From NCBI RefSeq assembly GCF_036345255.1, contig NZ_CP107783.1, forward strand, positions 10,099,001 to 10,163,000: a stretch of DNA of 64,000 nt. The letters are read 5' to 3'. The DNA comes from Streptomyces sp. NBC_00569. GTDB taxonomy: Bacteria; Actinomycetota; Actinomycetes; Streptomycetales; Streptomycetaceae. The position numbers and the translations under genes were made by a program. Positions 1-8,911 of the stretch are shown piece by piece (position 1 is the first letter of the stretch; every line of letters begins with the position of its first letter). Under the pieces are notes generated by a model. The model was given only the letters and a program-made list of their open reading frames with translations. It searched no databases and was not told where the DNA came from.

Positions 1-255
1 TGGCCTGGCCTGCCCGGACGGCCGGACATCGTCCACTGCGCGCGCGACTGGCTGACGAAGCTTCAGTTGGTCGCCGGTGGCTTCGGGGTGACAACGGTGC
101 CCTCGCGGCTCTCGCCGGTGCTGCCGCCCGGGGTGAGCCTGCTGCACGTTGAAGGGGCACCTCCCGAGATCCGCCGGGTTCTCGTGGCGCGCCTCCCCGG
201 CCGCCCCACCCCGGCGATCACGGCCGTCACCCGAGCAATTGCCTCGACCACCTGA
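1..255 (+). CDS. LysR-family regulator, C-terminal end (partial)
   Basis: An open frame enters from the left edge and stops at TGA 253-255. About 84 residues are visible. The stretch reading GGFGVTTVPS followed by LPPGVSLLHVEG and a final helix resembles the last part of a LysR substrate-binding domain, in which a glycine-rich turn precedes the last strands. The DNA-binding half lies outside the window, so target genes cannot be inferred. Confidence is moderate because only the tail is seen. Confidence 0.6.
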   Translation, partial: WPGLPGRPDIVHCARDWLTKLQLVAGGFGVTTVPSRLSPVLPPGVSLLHVEGAPPEIRRVLVARLPGRPTPAITAVTRAIASTT

Positions 256-453
256 TACGCGCCGCCGAGACCGTCGGATTCGGTGCCGTGGTCCGCCGAG
301 GGCGTACACCATCACGTGTACCTCGGCGTTGGCCACTGCCCTTTCAGCAGGAGCACCCCTCTGCTGCCCGCGTAAGTACCCCAGTGACGTCAAAACTCGG
401 ATTCTGGCTCACTTTCCGTGGAACATGCACGCTGAGTCACGGTTGTCGGGTGA

Positions 454-709
454 GTGGGCTCTGGGGAAGTTGCCCGGAATTGGCCCGTACCGGGTTTGGT
501 GTGGCTGACAGTTCGGCCCGTGGAAGAAGTGGTGCTCCGGCTGGAGGAGTTGCTGTTCCCGTCGATTGCCGACGTAGCGGTGCTGTCCGTCGCCGTGAAC
601 GACGAGGCGGTACGCATAGAGGCTCGAAGTACGGTGGCTGGGGCCATCTGTCCCGGATGCGGGAGCTGGTCACGGCGGATTCGCAGTTCCTACCTGCGAC
701 TTCCCGCTG
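454..709 (+). pseudogene. ISL3-family transposase, N-terminal fragment
   Basis: The frame reads VLRLEELLFPSIADVAVLSV, then an acidic stretch, then ICPGCGSWSRRIRSSYLR. This is the N-terminal zinc-finger-like part of ISL3 transposases, with a C-x-x-C pair visible. Homology stops abruptly near 709, where a different gene fragment on the opposite strand begins, so the DDE catalytic domain is gone. The GGCTCTGGGGAAGTTG stretch at about 457-472 may be the left inverted repeat. This is a dead 5' fragment of an insertion sequence. Confidence 0.65.
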
Positions 710-1210
710 ATGGTAGTCGAACGCGGCGTCGTAGCCGAGCTCGTTCACCAGGTAGTCGGCCTTCGCCGGGCTGCCGGCGCTGCCGATCACCCGTGCCGCG
801 CCGAGGCACTTGGTGATCTGCCCGGCCAGCGAGCCGACCCCGCCGCGGCGCCGGAGACGAAGACCACGTCGCCTTCGCCGACGGCCGCCACATCGGCCAT
901 CCCGTAGTAGGCGGTCGGTCCCTGGCCGAGGTGGTAGCCGGGGTCGGCGAAGAGGGCACGGTCGAGCTTGAGGTACGAGCCGGCCGGGCCGGGGCGAGTA
1001 CTGGCTCCAGCCGGTCATCGACTGGACCAGGTAGCCGACCTCGAGGTCGGGGCTGTCGGATCGGATGGCGGTGCCGATGGCGGCCACCCCTACCTGCTGC
1101 CCCGGCTGCCAGGCCGGCACCGGGATGGTGCAGTCGGCCCGTATCAGCTCCAGGTATGTCGTGGCGAGCCCGACCTGGTGGCTGATCAGCTGGAGCCAAA
1201 CCTCTTGCCA
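706..1210 (-). pseudogene. Zinc-independent quinone/NADP oxidoreductase (MDR family), frameshifted fragment
   Basis: Three reading frames must be joined to recover the family pattern. Upstream is ISHQVGLATTYLELIRADCTIPVPAW, written here only in part. The middle frame gives LKLDRALFADPGYHLGQGPT and AYYGMADVAAVGEGDVVFVS, and the last gives GVGSLAGQITKCLGAARVIG. These match the substrate lobe and the NADP-binding AAGGVG region of medium-chain reductases. One shift lies near 975-1000, the other at the G-rich run near 842-846. Both termini are missing; the 3' end abuts the ISL3 fragment. It is not expected to make a functional enzyme. Confidence 0.65.
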
Positions 1211-1384
1211 AGCAGAAACTTTAGTGTAAATCATTTCAGCGGTTAGATAGATGCTGGCCGAGGTTCCAGGTCGGTCCCAGAGCTCGACGCGCTCCGCGCG
1301 GCAACGACCGAGAGTGTGCAAACCGGTTGGGCGCGGCCGGGTCCGGGCCCTGAACCGCCGCTCGCGCCTGCAGTGACGCCGACT

Positions 1385-1420
1385 GACCGCCCCCGGACTG
1401 ATCGAGGTCCGGGGGCGGTC
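1385..1420. terminator. Perfect 14-bp hairpin upstream of the regulator gene
   Basis: Arms GACCGCCCCCGGAC (1385-1398) and GTCCGGGGGCGGTC (1407-1420) pair perfectly around an 8-nt loop. No T-run follows, which is common for Streptomyces terminators. It lies 46 bp before the next start codon and probably insulates that gene from upstream transcription. Confidence 0.6.
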
Positions 1421-1466
1421 CGCGTGCGCGGGGTGGGAACGGGGAGCTCGTGAGGAGAGGACATTC

Positions 1467-2480
1467 ATGCTTGAGGCGCTGGGTCTGAGCACGGCCGAGT
1501 CGCGGGTGTACCAACTGCTGGTGGGGTTTGGGCGCTGCCCGGTGGGCCGGCTGGAGCAGCGGGCCGGCCTTACCGGGGCCCAGCTCGAACAGGCGGTCGC
1601 GGCACTGGCCGTGAAGGGGCTGGTCACCCTCACCGACGACCTGCCCGCGCAGCTGATTCCCGCCCCGCCGGACATCGCCGGGGAGACGCTGTTGCTGGCG
1701 CGCATGAACGAACTGCAGTCGGCCAAAGGCGTTCTGCAGCGACTCACCAAGGAGTACCGCGAGGCGCTCCGGCCGGCAGCCCTGGAGGAGATCGCCGAAA
1801 TCGTGCCCGCCGAGGCGTTGGCACAGCGGTACGAGCAGCTCCAGCTCCGCGCCCGACGGGAAGTACTGCGCTTCGACGCCCCGCCCTATCTGCTGATCGA
1901 GGAGTTCAACGTCGCGGAGCTGGAGCAACTGGCAGCGGGGGTGCGCTTCCGGACGGTGTACGACCGGGCCGCGATCGAGGGGTACGCGGTGCAGCTGGAG
2001 ATCCGCCGGTACATGGACGCAGGTGAACAGGCCCGCGTGCTGGCCAGACTCCCGGTCAAGTTGATCATCGTAGACCGGTCCACGGCCATGCTCGCGGTGC
2101 GGACGGACGACGGGCGGCCACCGGGCGCCGTCGTGCAGATCCACCAAGGCCCCCTGCTCGACGCTCTCGTCGCACTGTTCGAGCTGGTGTGGGTCACCGC
2201 GCTCCCTCTGGATCCGTCGACCGGCGAGACGCACCGCGGCGAACTCTCCGGCTCGGACACCCATCTGCTGCTCCTGCTCCTGTCCGGTCTCACCGACGAC
2301 GCGATCGCCCGCCTCATGGGGATCGGCAAGCGGACCGTCAACCGCCGGGTACGCGGCCTGATGGATCTGACGGGCGCTTCGAGCCGGATGCAACTCGGGT
2401 GGCACGCCTGCGAACGCGGCTGGGTCACGGCCGGGGACCTGGACGGGCTGCAGCCGCCGGGCATCGGCCAGGACACATAG
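1467..2480 (+). CDS. TrmB-like / LuxR-type HTH transcriptional regulator
   Basis: The 337-residue cytoplasmic protein has two putative DNA-reading ends. Residues 1-70 (LGLSTAESRVYQLLVGFG, AALAVKGLVTL) form a TrmB-like winged helix. The middle carries a PLD/TrmB-style sensor region (VKLIIVDRSTAMLAV). Residues about 262-310 (LLLLLLSGLTDDAIARLMGI then RTVNRRVRGLMDLTG) form a LuxR-type helix-turn-helix. The ATG has a strong GAGGAGAGG ribosome site at 1452-1460. It lies 211 bp upstream of a co-directional secreted peptidase and may control it, but that is inference from position. Confidence 0.8.
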   Translation: MLEALGLSTAESRVYQLLVGFGRCPVGRLEQRAGLTGAQLEQAVAALAVKGLVTLTDDLPAQLIPAPPDIAGETLLLARMNELQSAKGVLQRLTKEYREALRPAALEEIAEIVPAEALAQRYEQLQLRARREVLRFDAPPYLLIEEFNVAELEQLAAGVRFRTVYDRAAIEGYAVQLEIRRYMDAGEQARVLARLPVKLIIVDRSTAMLAVRTDDGRPPGAVVQIHQGPLLDALVALFELVWVTALPLDPSTGETHRGELSGSDTHLLLLLLSGLTDDAIARLMGIGKRTVNRRVRGLMDLTGASSRMQLGWHACERGWVTAGDLDGLQPPGIGQDT

Positions 2481-2691
2481 GGCCGCATCGGCGGCCCGGC
2501 GCCGCCCACATCGTGGACCCACGTGGCGGGTGCGCGCCATGTGGCGCGTATCCGCCACACCACCTCTGGAAGACGCACCGGCCGGAGAGCTAGGTTCCGA
2601 GCGGCGCGCGGAGTCGGCCGGACGTTCGGTCGGTCCCCCTCGGTATCAATTGCCCCGCAGCGCCCACCAGTTGAGCGTGAAAGGACAACCG

Positions 2692-5600
2692 ATGCACAAG
2701 GCCCGCCTCAGACGGGGGCGCACCGCCCTCGTCAGCGGGATCGCGGTGACAGTCGCCCTGTCACTGACGAGCCAGCTCGGAACCGCGACAGCCGCCACAC
2801 CCCCGGCGCCTCTCGACCTGAGCAGCCGCCCGACGCTGCACAAGCAGGCGGCGACGGCGGCGGCGGTGACTCTGATCACCGGCGACACGGTCTCGCTGAC
2901 CACCGAGCCCGACGGCAGGCAGGCGGTCTCCGTCATCTCCGGGGCGGGGACGTCCAAGACGTTCGAAACCGTCAGCGGACAAAACGGCGACCTGTACGTC
3001 TACCCGGACGACACCACGGCCGCGGTCGCCTCGGGCACGGTGGACCGTGAACTGTTCAACGTCAGCCGGATGGTCCGGGACGGGTACGGCGACGCGAAGA
3101 CCGACGAGGTCCCCGCCATCGTCGACTTCCAGGGGAAACCGACCGCCGCTGCCCTGACGCAGAAGACCCAGGACCTTCCGGGCAGCGACAACGAGCGGGT
3201 CATGCCCCGGCTGGGGCTGTCCGCGGTGCATGTCGACAAGCACCGCGCGAAGGGCTTCTGGCAGGCCGTCAAGCCCGTCCAGGCACGCAGCAGAGGCGCC
3301 CAGGCCGCCACGGTCCCCGGCACTGCCGGGGTCTCCAAGCTGTGGTACGACGGCAAGGTAAAGGCCGCACTGGACAAGAGCGTGCCGCAGATCGGCGCTC
3401 CGCAGGCATGGGCCAAGGGGTACGACGGCAAGGGCGTGAAGGTCGCCGTGCTGGACACCGGTGCCGACCTGAACAACGCCGACATCAAGTCCGAGATCGT
3501 CCAGAGCCAGAGCTTCGTCAACGGCCAGACGGTCCAGGACGGTCACGGTCACGGCACCCACGTCGCATCCACCATCGCGGGCAGTGGCGCCAACTCCGAC
3601 GGCAAGTACAAGGGCGTCGCCCCCGGCGCCGACCTGCTCATCGGCAAGGTGCTTGCCAACAGTGGGCAGGGCCTGGACTCCGGCATCCTGGCCGGCATGG
3701 ACTGGGCGGTCGAGCAGGGCGCCGACGTCGTCAGCATGAGCCTCGGCGGCACCGACACCCCCGGCGAGGACGTCCTGACCAACGCGGTCAACTCGCTCAG
3801 CGCCTCCTCGGGCACCCTCTTCGTCATCGCGGCCGGTAACAGCGGCCCCGGTGAGAGCACCCTCGGCACCCCCGGCGCCGCCGACGCGGCCCTCACCGTC
3901 GGCGCCGTCGACAAGTCCGACGTGCTCGCCGACTTCTCCAGCCGCGGCCCGCGCCTCGGCGACATGGCGATCAAGCCGGAGATCACCGCCCCGGGTGTGG
4001 GCATCGTCGCCGCCCGCGCGGCCGGCACCACCATGGGCACTCCGGTGGACGCCAACTACACCTCGGCCAACGGCACCTCGATGGCCACCCCGCACGTGGC
4101 CGGCTCCGCTGCGATCCTCAAGCAGCGCCACCCCGACTGGACCGGTCAGCGCATCAAGGACGCACTGACCGCGCACGCCAAGTCCGCCGCCGACCAGACC
4201 GTCTACCAGCAGGGTTACGGCCGGGTCGACATCCCCGCCGCCCTCGACCCGTCGCTGGAGCTGTCCGGCACCGCCGACTTCCGCGTCATACCGTGGCAGA
4301 AGGGCACCTACCCCACCCGCAGCCGCACCCTGACGCTGCACAACGACGCCGCGACCGACACCGTGGTGACCGTGACGGCCGACGCCGAGGACGCGAGCGG
4401 CACCGCGGTCCCGGCCGGCACACTGTCGCTGTCGGGAGCGGGCCTGTCCGACGGCCGGGTCACCGTACCGGCCGGCGGCACCGCCGAGGTCACCGTCACG
4501 CTCGACAACAACGGCCTGAAGACCGGCCAGTACGGCGGCTCGGTCACCGCCACCTCCGACAGCGGCGAGTCGGTGCACGCCGCGCTCGGCTTCGTCACCT
4601 CCGTCGAGCAGCACGACGTCACGCTCAAGGTCACGGACCGCTTCGGGAAGACCCCCAGTGCGTTCAGGTTCACCCTGCACGGGCTGGACAACACCGTCTG
4701 GCAGAGCCAGACCATGTACGCCAACGGCACCGCCACCCTGTCGGTGCCGCTCGGCCACTACTCCATCGAGGGCTCGCTCTACTCGGCAGACCCGGCCGGG
4801 GGTGCGGTCTCCTACGCGGCCGACCTGTTCACCGTGCCCAACATCGAGGTGAGCGACCGGGACCAGACCTTCACCGTCGACGGCACCACCGCCACCGACC
4901 TCAGCGTGAAGATCAAGGGCGAGAAGCGGCCACTGGAGAACGGCCAAGTCACTACGTTCATCGTCCGCGACCCCGGCACCGCAAGCGGCTACTCGAACTT
5001 CGCCGGCATCAGCAACCTGCTCAACCTCGCCGACACCAGGCAAGGCGCCATCCCCAGTGCCGGCGCCACCACCGGCACGCTGCGCCTGGAGACCTCCCTG
5101 GCCCGGCGCGAACCGCTGGTCCAGCTGGAGGTGACGGCCCCCGGGCACGTGACCATCCCGCTGAAGTCCGCGGTGAATGCGAAGCGCTTCGAGGGCACCA
5201 AGCACACCGAGCTGGTCGACCTCGGCGCCGGCACCGAGCAGGACTTCGCCGCTGCCGACGTCAAGGGCAAGACCGTTCTGGTCTCCGTGGCCGACGTCAG
5301 CAAGGCCGACGACCAGGCCACCAGGGCCGCGGCTGCCGGAGCCGTCGCAATGATCGTGGCCCCTGCCGACCCCGGGCCGAGCGGAAGCGGCGTTTCCGCC
5401 GGACAGACCATCCCGGTCGCCCACGCCACGTACGACAACGCCGCAACCCTCAAGGGCTTGCTGGCCAAGCACAAGGTCCGGATCGCCCTGAAGGGCGTCC
5501 TGGAGTCGGGCTACACCTACAACCCGCACTTCACCGACGACCGGATCCCCGCCGACCTGGCCAAGACCGTCGACGTCAAGGAATTCGCCAAGGTCACCAA

Positions 5601-6552
5601 TACGTTCCACTCCGACGGCGCCCGGCGCCTGGGCGCCGAGAACATGAACATCTGGGGCCCGCTGCAGGTGACCGCCGGCTCCGTCGGCCAGCCCCTCTAC
5701 CAGGGCACCACCCGCGACGACTACTTCCTCGCGGGCACCGGGGTGACGTACCAGCCGAGCGTGTCGGCCAACTTCAACTCCTCGACGTGGCGGATGAACG
5801 GTCAGCGCGCCACCTACCTCACCCCGGGCAAGGCCTACACCCGGAGCTGGTTCGATGCGCCGATGCGCCTGTCCCAGTACGAGTTCGGGCCGTGTGCGTT
5901 CTGCCGCGCCGACGTCTGGCAGAAACTTCCGGGCAGCAACGGTGCCGACAACGATCCCACCCACACCCTGTCGGGCCTGACCGGCACCTGGAGTTACTAC
6001 CTCAACGGGAAGCCGATCACCGGCTTCGGCCAGCTGGCGCAGGAGAAGGCGGACTACCGGTACGTCCTCGACCAGAAGCTGAACACCGACGTCCCGGGCG
6101 TCACCCTGGGCCGCCAGATGCACACGGAGTGGAATTTCAGCCAGGCGGCACCGACCACCATGGCCATCAAGGACTGCGACACGGCGTTCATTCCCACGCC
6201 CAAGGTCTGTGAGTCCATGCCCGTGATCCTGCTCGACTACGACCTGCCGCTGAACGTGCTCAACCAGGCACGGGCCGGACTGCCGTACACCTTCACCGTG
6301 AACGCGGGTCGCCCCAAGGGCTGGACCGGCTCCGCCGCGATGGCCGGCGCCAAGGTCTCCGTCTCGTACGACGACGGCGCCACCTGGAAGGAGGCGAAGG
6401 TGCTCCGGAAGGACAGCAACTCCTTCCAGGCCCTGCTGCGGCACCCGAAGCTCGCGGACACCAACGGATTCGTGACCCTCAAGACCGAGGCCTGGGACGC
6501 GGGCGGCAGCCGCACGACCCAGACCATCACCCGGGCATACGCCCTCAAGTGA
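2692..6552 (+). CDS. Secreted S8 (subtilisin-like) serine peptidase, large multidomain
   Basis: This 1286-residue extracellular protease starts at ATG 2692, behind AAAGGAC and directly ahead of a Sec signal peptide (basic MHKARLRRGRTALV, hydrophobic core, ATAA cleavage region). The catalytic triad is visible: Asp255 in VLDTGADLN, His287 in HGHGTHVAST, Ser463 in NGTSMATPHVAG. The oxyanion Asn383 lies in AAGNSGPG. A PA-domain-like segment near residues 835-930 (GAVAMIVAPADPG) and beta-rich C-terminal domains follow. The long pro-region before residue 230 fits a self-processing zymogen. It likely feeds on extracellular protein. An upstream in-frame start at 2530 would bury the signal peptide and was rejected. 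Confidence 0.93.
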   Translation: MHKARLRRGRTALVSGIAVTVALSLTSQLGTATAATPPAPLDLSSRPTLHKQAATAAAVTLITGDTVSLTTEPDGRQAVSVISGAGTSKTFETVSGQNGDLYVYPDDTTAAVASGTVDRELFNVSRMVRDGYGDAKTDEVPAIVDFQGKPTAAALTQKTQDLPGSDNERVMPRLGLSAVHVDKHRAKGFWQAVKPVQARSRGAQAATVPGTAGVSKLWYDGKVKAALDKSVPQIGAPQAWAKGYDGKGVKVAVLDTGADLNNADIKSEIVQSQSFVNGQTVQDGHGHGTHVASTIAGSGANSDGKYKGVAPGADLLIGKVLANSGQGLDSGILAGMDWAVEQGADVVSMSLGGTDTPGEDVLTNAVNSLSASSGTLFVIAAGNSGPGESTLGTPGAADAALTVGAVDKSDVLADFSSRGPRLGDMAIKPEITAPGVGIVAARAAGTTMGTPVDANYTSANGTSMATPHVAGSAAILKQRHPDWTGQRIKDALTAHAKSAADQTVYQQGYGRVDIPAALDPSLELSGTADFRVIPWQKGTYPTRSRTLTLHNDAATDTVVTVTADAEDASGTAVPAGTLSLSGAGLSDGRVTVPAGGTAEVTVTLDNNGLKTGQYGGSVTATSDSGESVHAALGFVTSVEQHDVTLKVTDRFGKTPSAFRFTLHGLDNTVWQSQTMYANGTATLSVPLGHYSIEGSLYSADPAGGAVSYAADLFTVPNIEVSDRDQTFTVDGTTATDLSVKIKGEKRPLENGQVTTFIVRDPGTASGYSNFAGISNLLNLADTRQGAIPSAGATTGTLRLETSLARREPLVQLEVTAPGHVTIPLKSAVNAKRFEGTKHTELVDLGAGTEQDFAAADVKGKTVLVSVADVSKADDQATRAAAAGAVAMIVAPADPGPSGSGVSAGQTIPVAHATYDNAATLKGLLAKHKVRIALKGVLESGYTYNPHFTDDRIPADLAKTVDVKEFAKVTNTFHSDGARRLGAENMNIWGPLQVTAGSVGQPLYQGTTRDDYFLAGTGVTYQPSVSANFNSSTWRMNGQRATYLTPGKAYTRSWFDAPMRLSQYEFGPCAFCRADVWQKLPGSNGADNDPTHTLSGLTGTWSYYLNGKPITGFGQLAQEKADYRYVLDQKLNTDVPGVTLGRQMHTEWNFSQAAPTTMAIKDCDTAFIPTPKVCESMPVILLDYDLPLNVLNQARAGLPYTFTVNAGRPKGWTGSAAMAGAKVSVSYDDGATWKEAKVLRKDSNSFQALLRHPKLADTNGFVTLKTEAWDAGGSRTTQTITRAYALK

Positions 6553-6578
6553 GGCGCTGAGCGCCTCGTACGACAGAG

Positions 6579-6619
6579 CGGCCCCCGCCGGGTGGTGACA
6601 TCCGGCGGTGGGCCGTTTT
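6579..6619 (+). terminator. Rho-independent terminator of the S8 peptidase gene
   Basis: A GC-rich hairpin lies 26 bp after the stop: CGGCCCCCGCCGG (6579-6591) pairs, with one bulge, with CCGGCGGTGGGCCG (6602-6615), and TTTTC follows directly. This is a standard intrinsic terminator for the upstream gene. Confidence 0.8.
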
Positions 6620-6918
6620 CCGGCATCACGGCGAGACTTTCGCGCACCGGACGGCGTCTTGGACACGCAACCCGGCCGGCTGGTCGTCGAGGAGATACGG
6701 GGGCCAGAAGTCCGGCTCCGCCATTCGGGCGGCTAGATCGTCGTCAAGGGGCATGTGGCCACGCTATTGCTAGGGTCCGACATGACCTTCGCGCTGGGAT
6801 CCCCACTGCAGCTCATCGCGCTCTCCGGCGGGGAACGATCACTGGCCAGACGGGGAATGATCTTTGAAGAGTCGAATCGCTGCTGATCAGCCCCTCTCGT
6901 GAACGCCCCCCAGGGTCG

Positions 6919-7050
6919 GTGCGGCTCGCCGACCGGCGGGCGAAGTCGAGGCACACGGAGCCGGAGAACGTCCGCCGCTACTTCAAGCCCTCCCCTGAGG
7001 CGGTCTCGGAGCTGACTGGCCTCCTGGCGTCCGGCGACGGACGGCGCTGA
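6919..7050 (+). pseudogene. Tyrosine recombinase/integrase, C-terminal fragment
   Basis: The 44-codon stretch ends with [20 protein letters not shown] and [10 protein letters not shown] before TGA. This matches the extreme C-terminus I recall from Streptomyces tyrosine-type integrases ([14 protein letters not shown]...). The catalytic Arg-His-Arg-Tyr core is absent, so only a tail remains. It marks a deleted mobile element between the peptidase and the next gene. Confidence 0.5.
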
Positions 7051-7126
7051 GTGATCTGTCCGGGCCGAACGGGCGAGGTGGACTCGGTGGCTGCGTCGTG
7101 CCTCGGCATGCACTGGGTGAAGGCGT

Positions 7127-7342
7127 TCAGCGCCCCATCAGCCGTTCGCGGCGCTGCTCACGGATGAAACGAAGTGCCCACTCAAGCCCGTCGCGCCAAC
7201 CGGCCCCGCCTGCGGGCTCGGCACCCTCAGCCTCTGTCCTGATCACGGAGACAAGGGCTTCAAGATCCCGCTCCAGGACGCGCCAACGCGCGCGCAGCGC
7301 AAGCTCATGCCCATCGTCCGGCAGGGAGTAACTCGGCTTCAC
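7127..7342 (-). CDS. Small hypothetical protein
   Basis: This 71-residue protein begins VKPSYSLPDDGHELALRARW and is rich in charged, helix-forming residues (VLERDLEALVSVIRTEAEG). No family is recognised. The GTG start at 7342 has a convincing AAAGGAAG ribosome site just upstream. Codon use fits the neighbours. It lies 46 bp downstream of, and on the same strand as, the TetR gene that ends at 7389, so it could be its co-transcribed partner. Confidence 0.5.
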   Translation of the reverse strand: MKPSYSLPDDGHELALRARWRVLERDLEALVSVIRTEAEGAEPAGGAGWRDGLEWALRFIREQRRERLMGR

Positions 7343-7388
7343 CGTTCTTCCTTTGCCCACGCGCCCAGACCGGCCGCGAGGTGCCGCG

Positions 7389-8000
7389 TCAACTCGACAC
7401 TTCCGTCCGTCGCCGGTCATCGCTGACTGTGTCGGGGATGGCGTTGTCGATGAGGACGGCGGCGATGGCGGCGGCGGTGGGGAAGGCGTCGGCGTTGAGG
7501 ACCCGGGTGCGGGCCGCGGCGCCGTCGATGAGCAACGCGAGCTGCTCGCCGAGCCGTTCAGGGTCGGCGGCGCCGGCTTCGCGGGCGGTGTCGGCGAGCC
7601 GCTCGGCGACGGCCTTCTTGTAGTCGCGCGCGTACTGGGATGCGGGGTGCTGGGGGTCGTGGAGTTCGACGGCGGCGCCGATGTAGGGGCACAGGGGTGT
7701 GGTGGGGGGGATGTCGAAGGCGGCGAGGAGCCGTTCGCGGGGCGTGAGGTCGGTGCGGTCGAACACGCCGGACAGAACGGAGGGGTCGAACCGGCGCAGG
7801 TACTCGGCGACGAGTTCGTCCTTGCCGCCGAAGTGCTGGTAGGCCGTGCGCTTGGACACCTCGGCCACCGCGCAGAGCTGGTCCATGCCCGTGCCGTTGA
7901 TGCCCTGCTCGCGGAACAGCTGCTGGGACGCGCTGAGGATGCGCTCGCGAGCGCCCCGGCCGCGGCGGCGGCCCGTGGGGCCCTTCTCCAAGTCCGTCAT
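7389..8000 (-). CDS. TetR/AcrR-family repressor
   Basis: The protein has 203 residues. Residues 17-63 (ARERILSASQQLFREQGING then VAEVSKRTAYQHFGGKDEL) form a typical TetR helix-turn-helix. The C-terminal ligand domain contains CPYIGAAVELHDPQHPASQY. The gene is divergent from a short-chain dehydrogenase starting at 8145, which is the classic layout for a TetR repressor controlling itself and the adjacent redox gene. Repeated GGTGTAC motifs in the shared promoter region are candidate binding sites. Confidence 0.9.
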   Translation of the reverse strand: MTDLEKGPTGRRRGRGARERILSASQQLFREQGINGTGMDQLCAVAEVSKRTAYQHFGGKDELVAEYLRRFDPSVLSGVFDRTDLTPRERLLAAFDIPPTTPLCPYIGAAVELHDPQHPASQYARDYKKAVAERLADTAREAGAADPERLGEQLALLIDGAAARTRVLNADAFPTAAAIAAVLIDNAIPDTVSDDRRRTEVSS

Positions 8001-8030
8001 GGGTCCAAGGTACCGCAGCTAGGTAACGAC

Positions 8031-8095
8031 CGGTGTACATAGTTTGCGCCCCGGCCACCCGCCCCGTACCGTAAGCACACAGGGCGGTGTACTTA
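8031..8095. promoter_or_regulatory. Candidate TetR operators, repeated CGGTGTACNTA
   Basis: CGGTGTACATA (8031-8041) and CGGTGTACTTA (8085-8095) are near-identical direct repeats 54 bp apart, inside the 144-bp divergent region of the TetR and SDR genes. A GTACACACGG near 8111 is a partial inverse copy. The repeats could be operators, or promoter elements that happen to match. Confidence 0.4.
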
Positions 8096-8144
8096 ATGTC
8101 GTCGCCCCAGGTACACACGGCACCACCGACCCAAGGGAATGACC

Positions 8145-8879
8145 ATGGGAAAGCTCGACGGCAAGGTCGCGGTCATCACCGGCGGCACCACCGGCATGGC
8201 GCTGGCAGGCGCGAAGCTGTTCGTCGACGAGGGAGCGCACGTCTTCATCACCGGCCGCCGCCAGGACGCCCTGGACCAGGCCGTGAAGCAGATCGGCCGC
8301 AACGTCACCGGCGTCCAGGGCGACGCCGCCGACCTGGACGACCTGGACCGCCTGTTCGACACCGTCAAGCGGGAGAAGGGAAGCCTCGACGTGCTGTGGG
8401 CCAGCGCAGGCGGGGGCGAGCCCGCCCCGCTCGGCGAGATCACCGAGGCCCACTTCGACGCCGCGTTCTACCTCAACGCCCGCGGCACTCTGTTCACCGT
8501 CCAAAAGGCCCTCCCGCTCTTCAACGACGGCGGCTCCATCCTCATGACCGGCTCCAACGCCTCCCTCGGCGCCTTCCCCGGCTGGAGCGTCTACGCCGGC
8601 AGCAAGGCCGTCCAGCAGGCATGGGCCCGCGTCTGGCTCAACGAGCTCAAGGACCGCCGCATCCGCGTCAACGTCCTGACCCCCGGCCAGGTCGCCACCG
8701 CCAAGCAGGAAGAACTCTTCGACGAGGCCACCAAGCGCCAGTTCGAGTCCCTCATCCCCCGCGGCCAGATGGGCCGCCCCGACGAAATCGCCACCGCCGC
8801 CCTCTTCCTCGCATCCGACGACTCCAGCTACGTCAACGGCATGGAACTCGTCGCCGACGGCGGCACCACCGCCATCTAA
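8145..8879 (+). CDS. Short-chain dehydrogenase/reductase (SDR)
   Basis: This NAD(P)-dependent oxidoreductase has 244 residues. The N-terminal Rossmann motif reads VAVITGGTTGMALAGAKLF. The active-site Tyr and Lys are in SVYAGSKAVQQAWARV, with the partner Ser in ILMTGSNASL. The tail FLASDDSSYVNGMELVADGG is the usual classical-SDR ending. ATG 8145 is preferred over 8139 because AAGGGA at 8133-8138 then has normal spacing. It is followed after 32 bp by an F420-reductase-like gene, likely one operon under the divergent TetR repressor. The substrate is unknown. Confidence 0.9.
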   Translation: MGKLDGKVAVITGGTTGMALAGAKLFVDEGAHVFITGRRQDALDQAVKQIGRNVTGVQGDAADLDDLDRLFDTVKREKGSLDVLWASAGGGEPAPLGEITEAHFDAAFYLNARGTLFTVQKALPLFNDGGSILMTGSNASLGAFPGWSVYAGSKAVQQAWARVWLNELKDRRIRVNVLTPGQVATAKQEELFDEATKRQFESLIPRGQMGRPDEIATAALFLASDDSSYVNGMELVADGGTTAI

Positions 8880-8911
8880 ACCGAACAACCACAACCAGGA
8901 CAGGACACCCC

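Noticed and set aside
2761..6666. A very long open frame on the minus strand opposite the S8 peptidase
   Set aside because: Antisense frames stay open in high-GC DNA. Its protein is a monotonous Gly/Val/Arg/Asp-rich sequence with no family pattern, while the plus strand encodes a complete peptidase with all catalytic motifs.
6782..6886. A short frame starting MTFALGSPLQLIALSGGERS
   Set aside because: It has 34 codons, no ribosome site, and sits in decayed integrase-remnant DNA. Not supportable as a gene.
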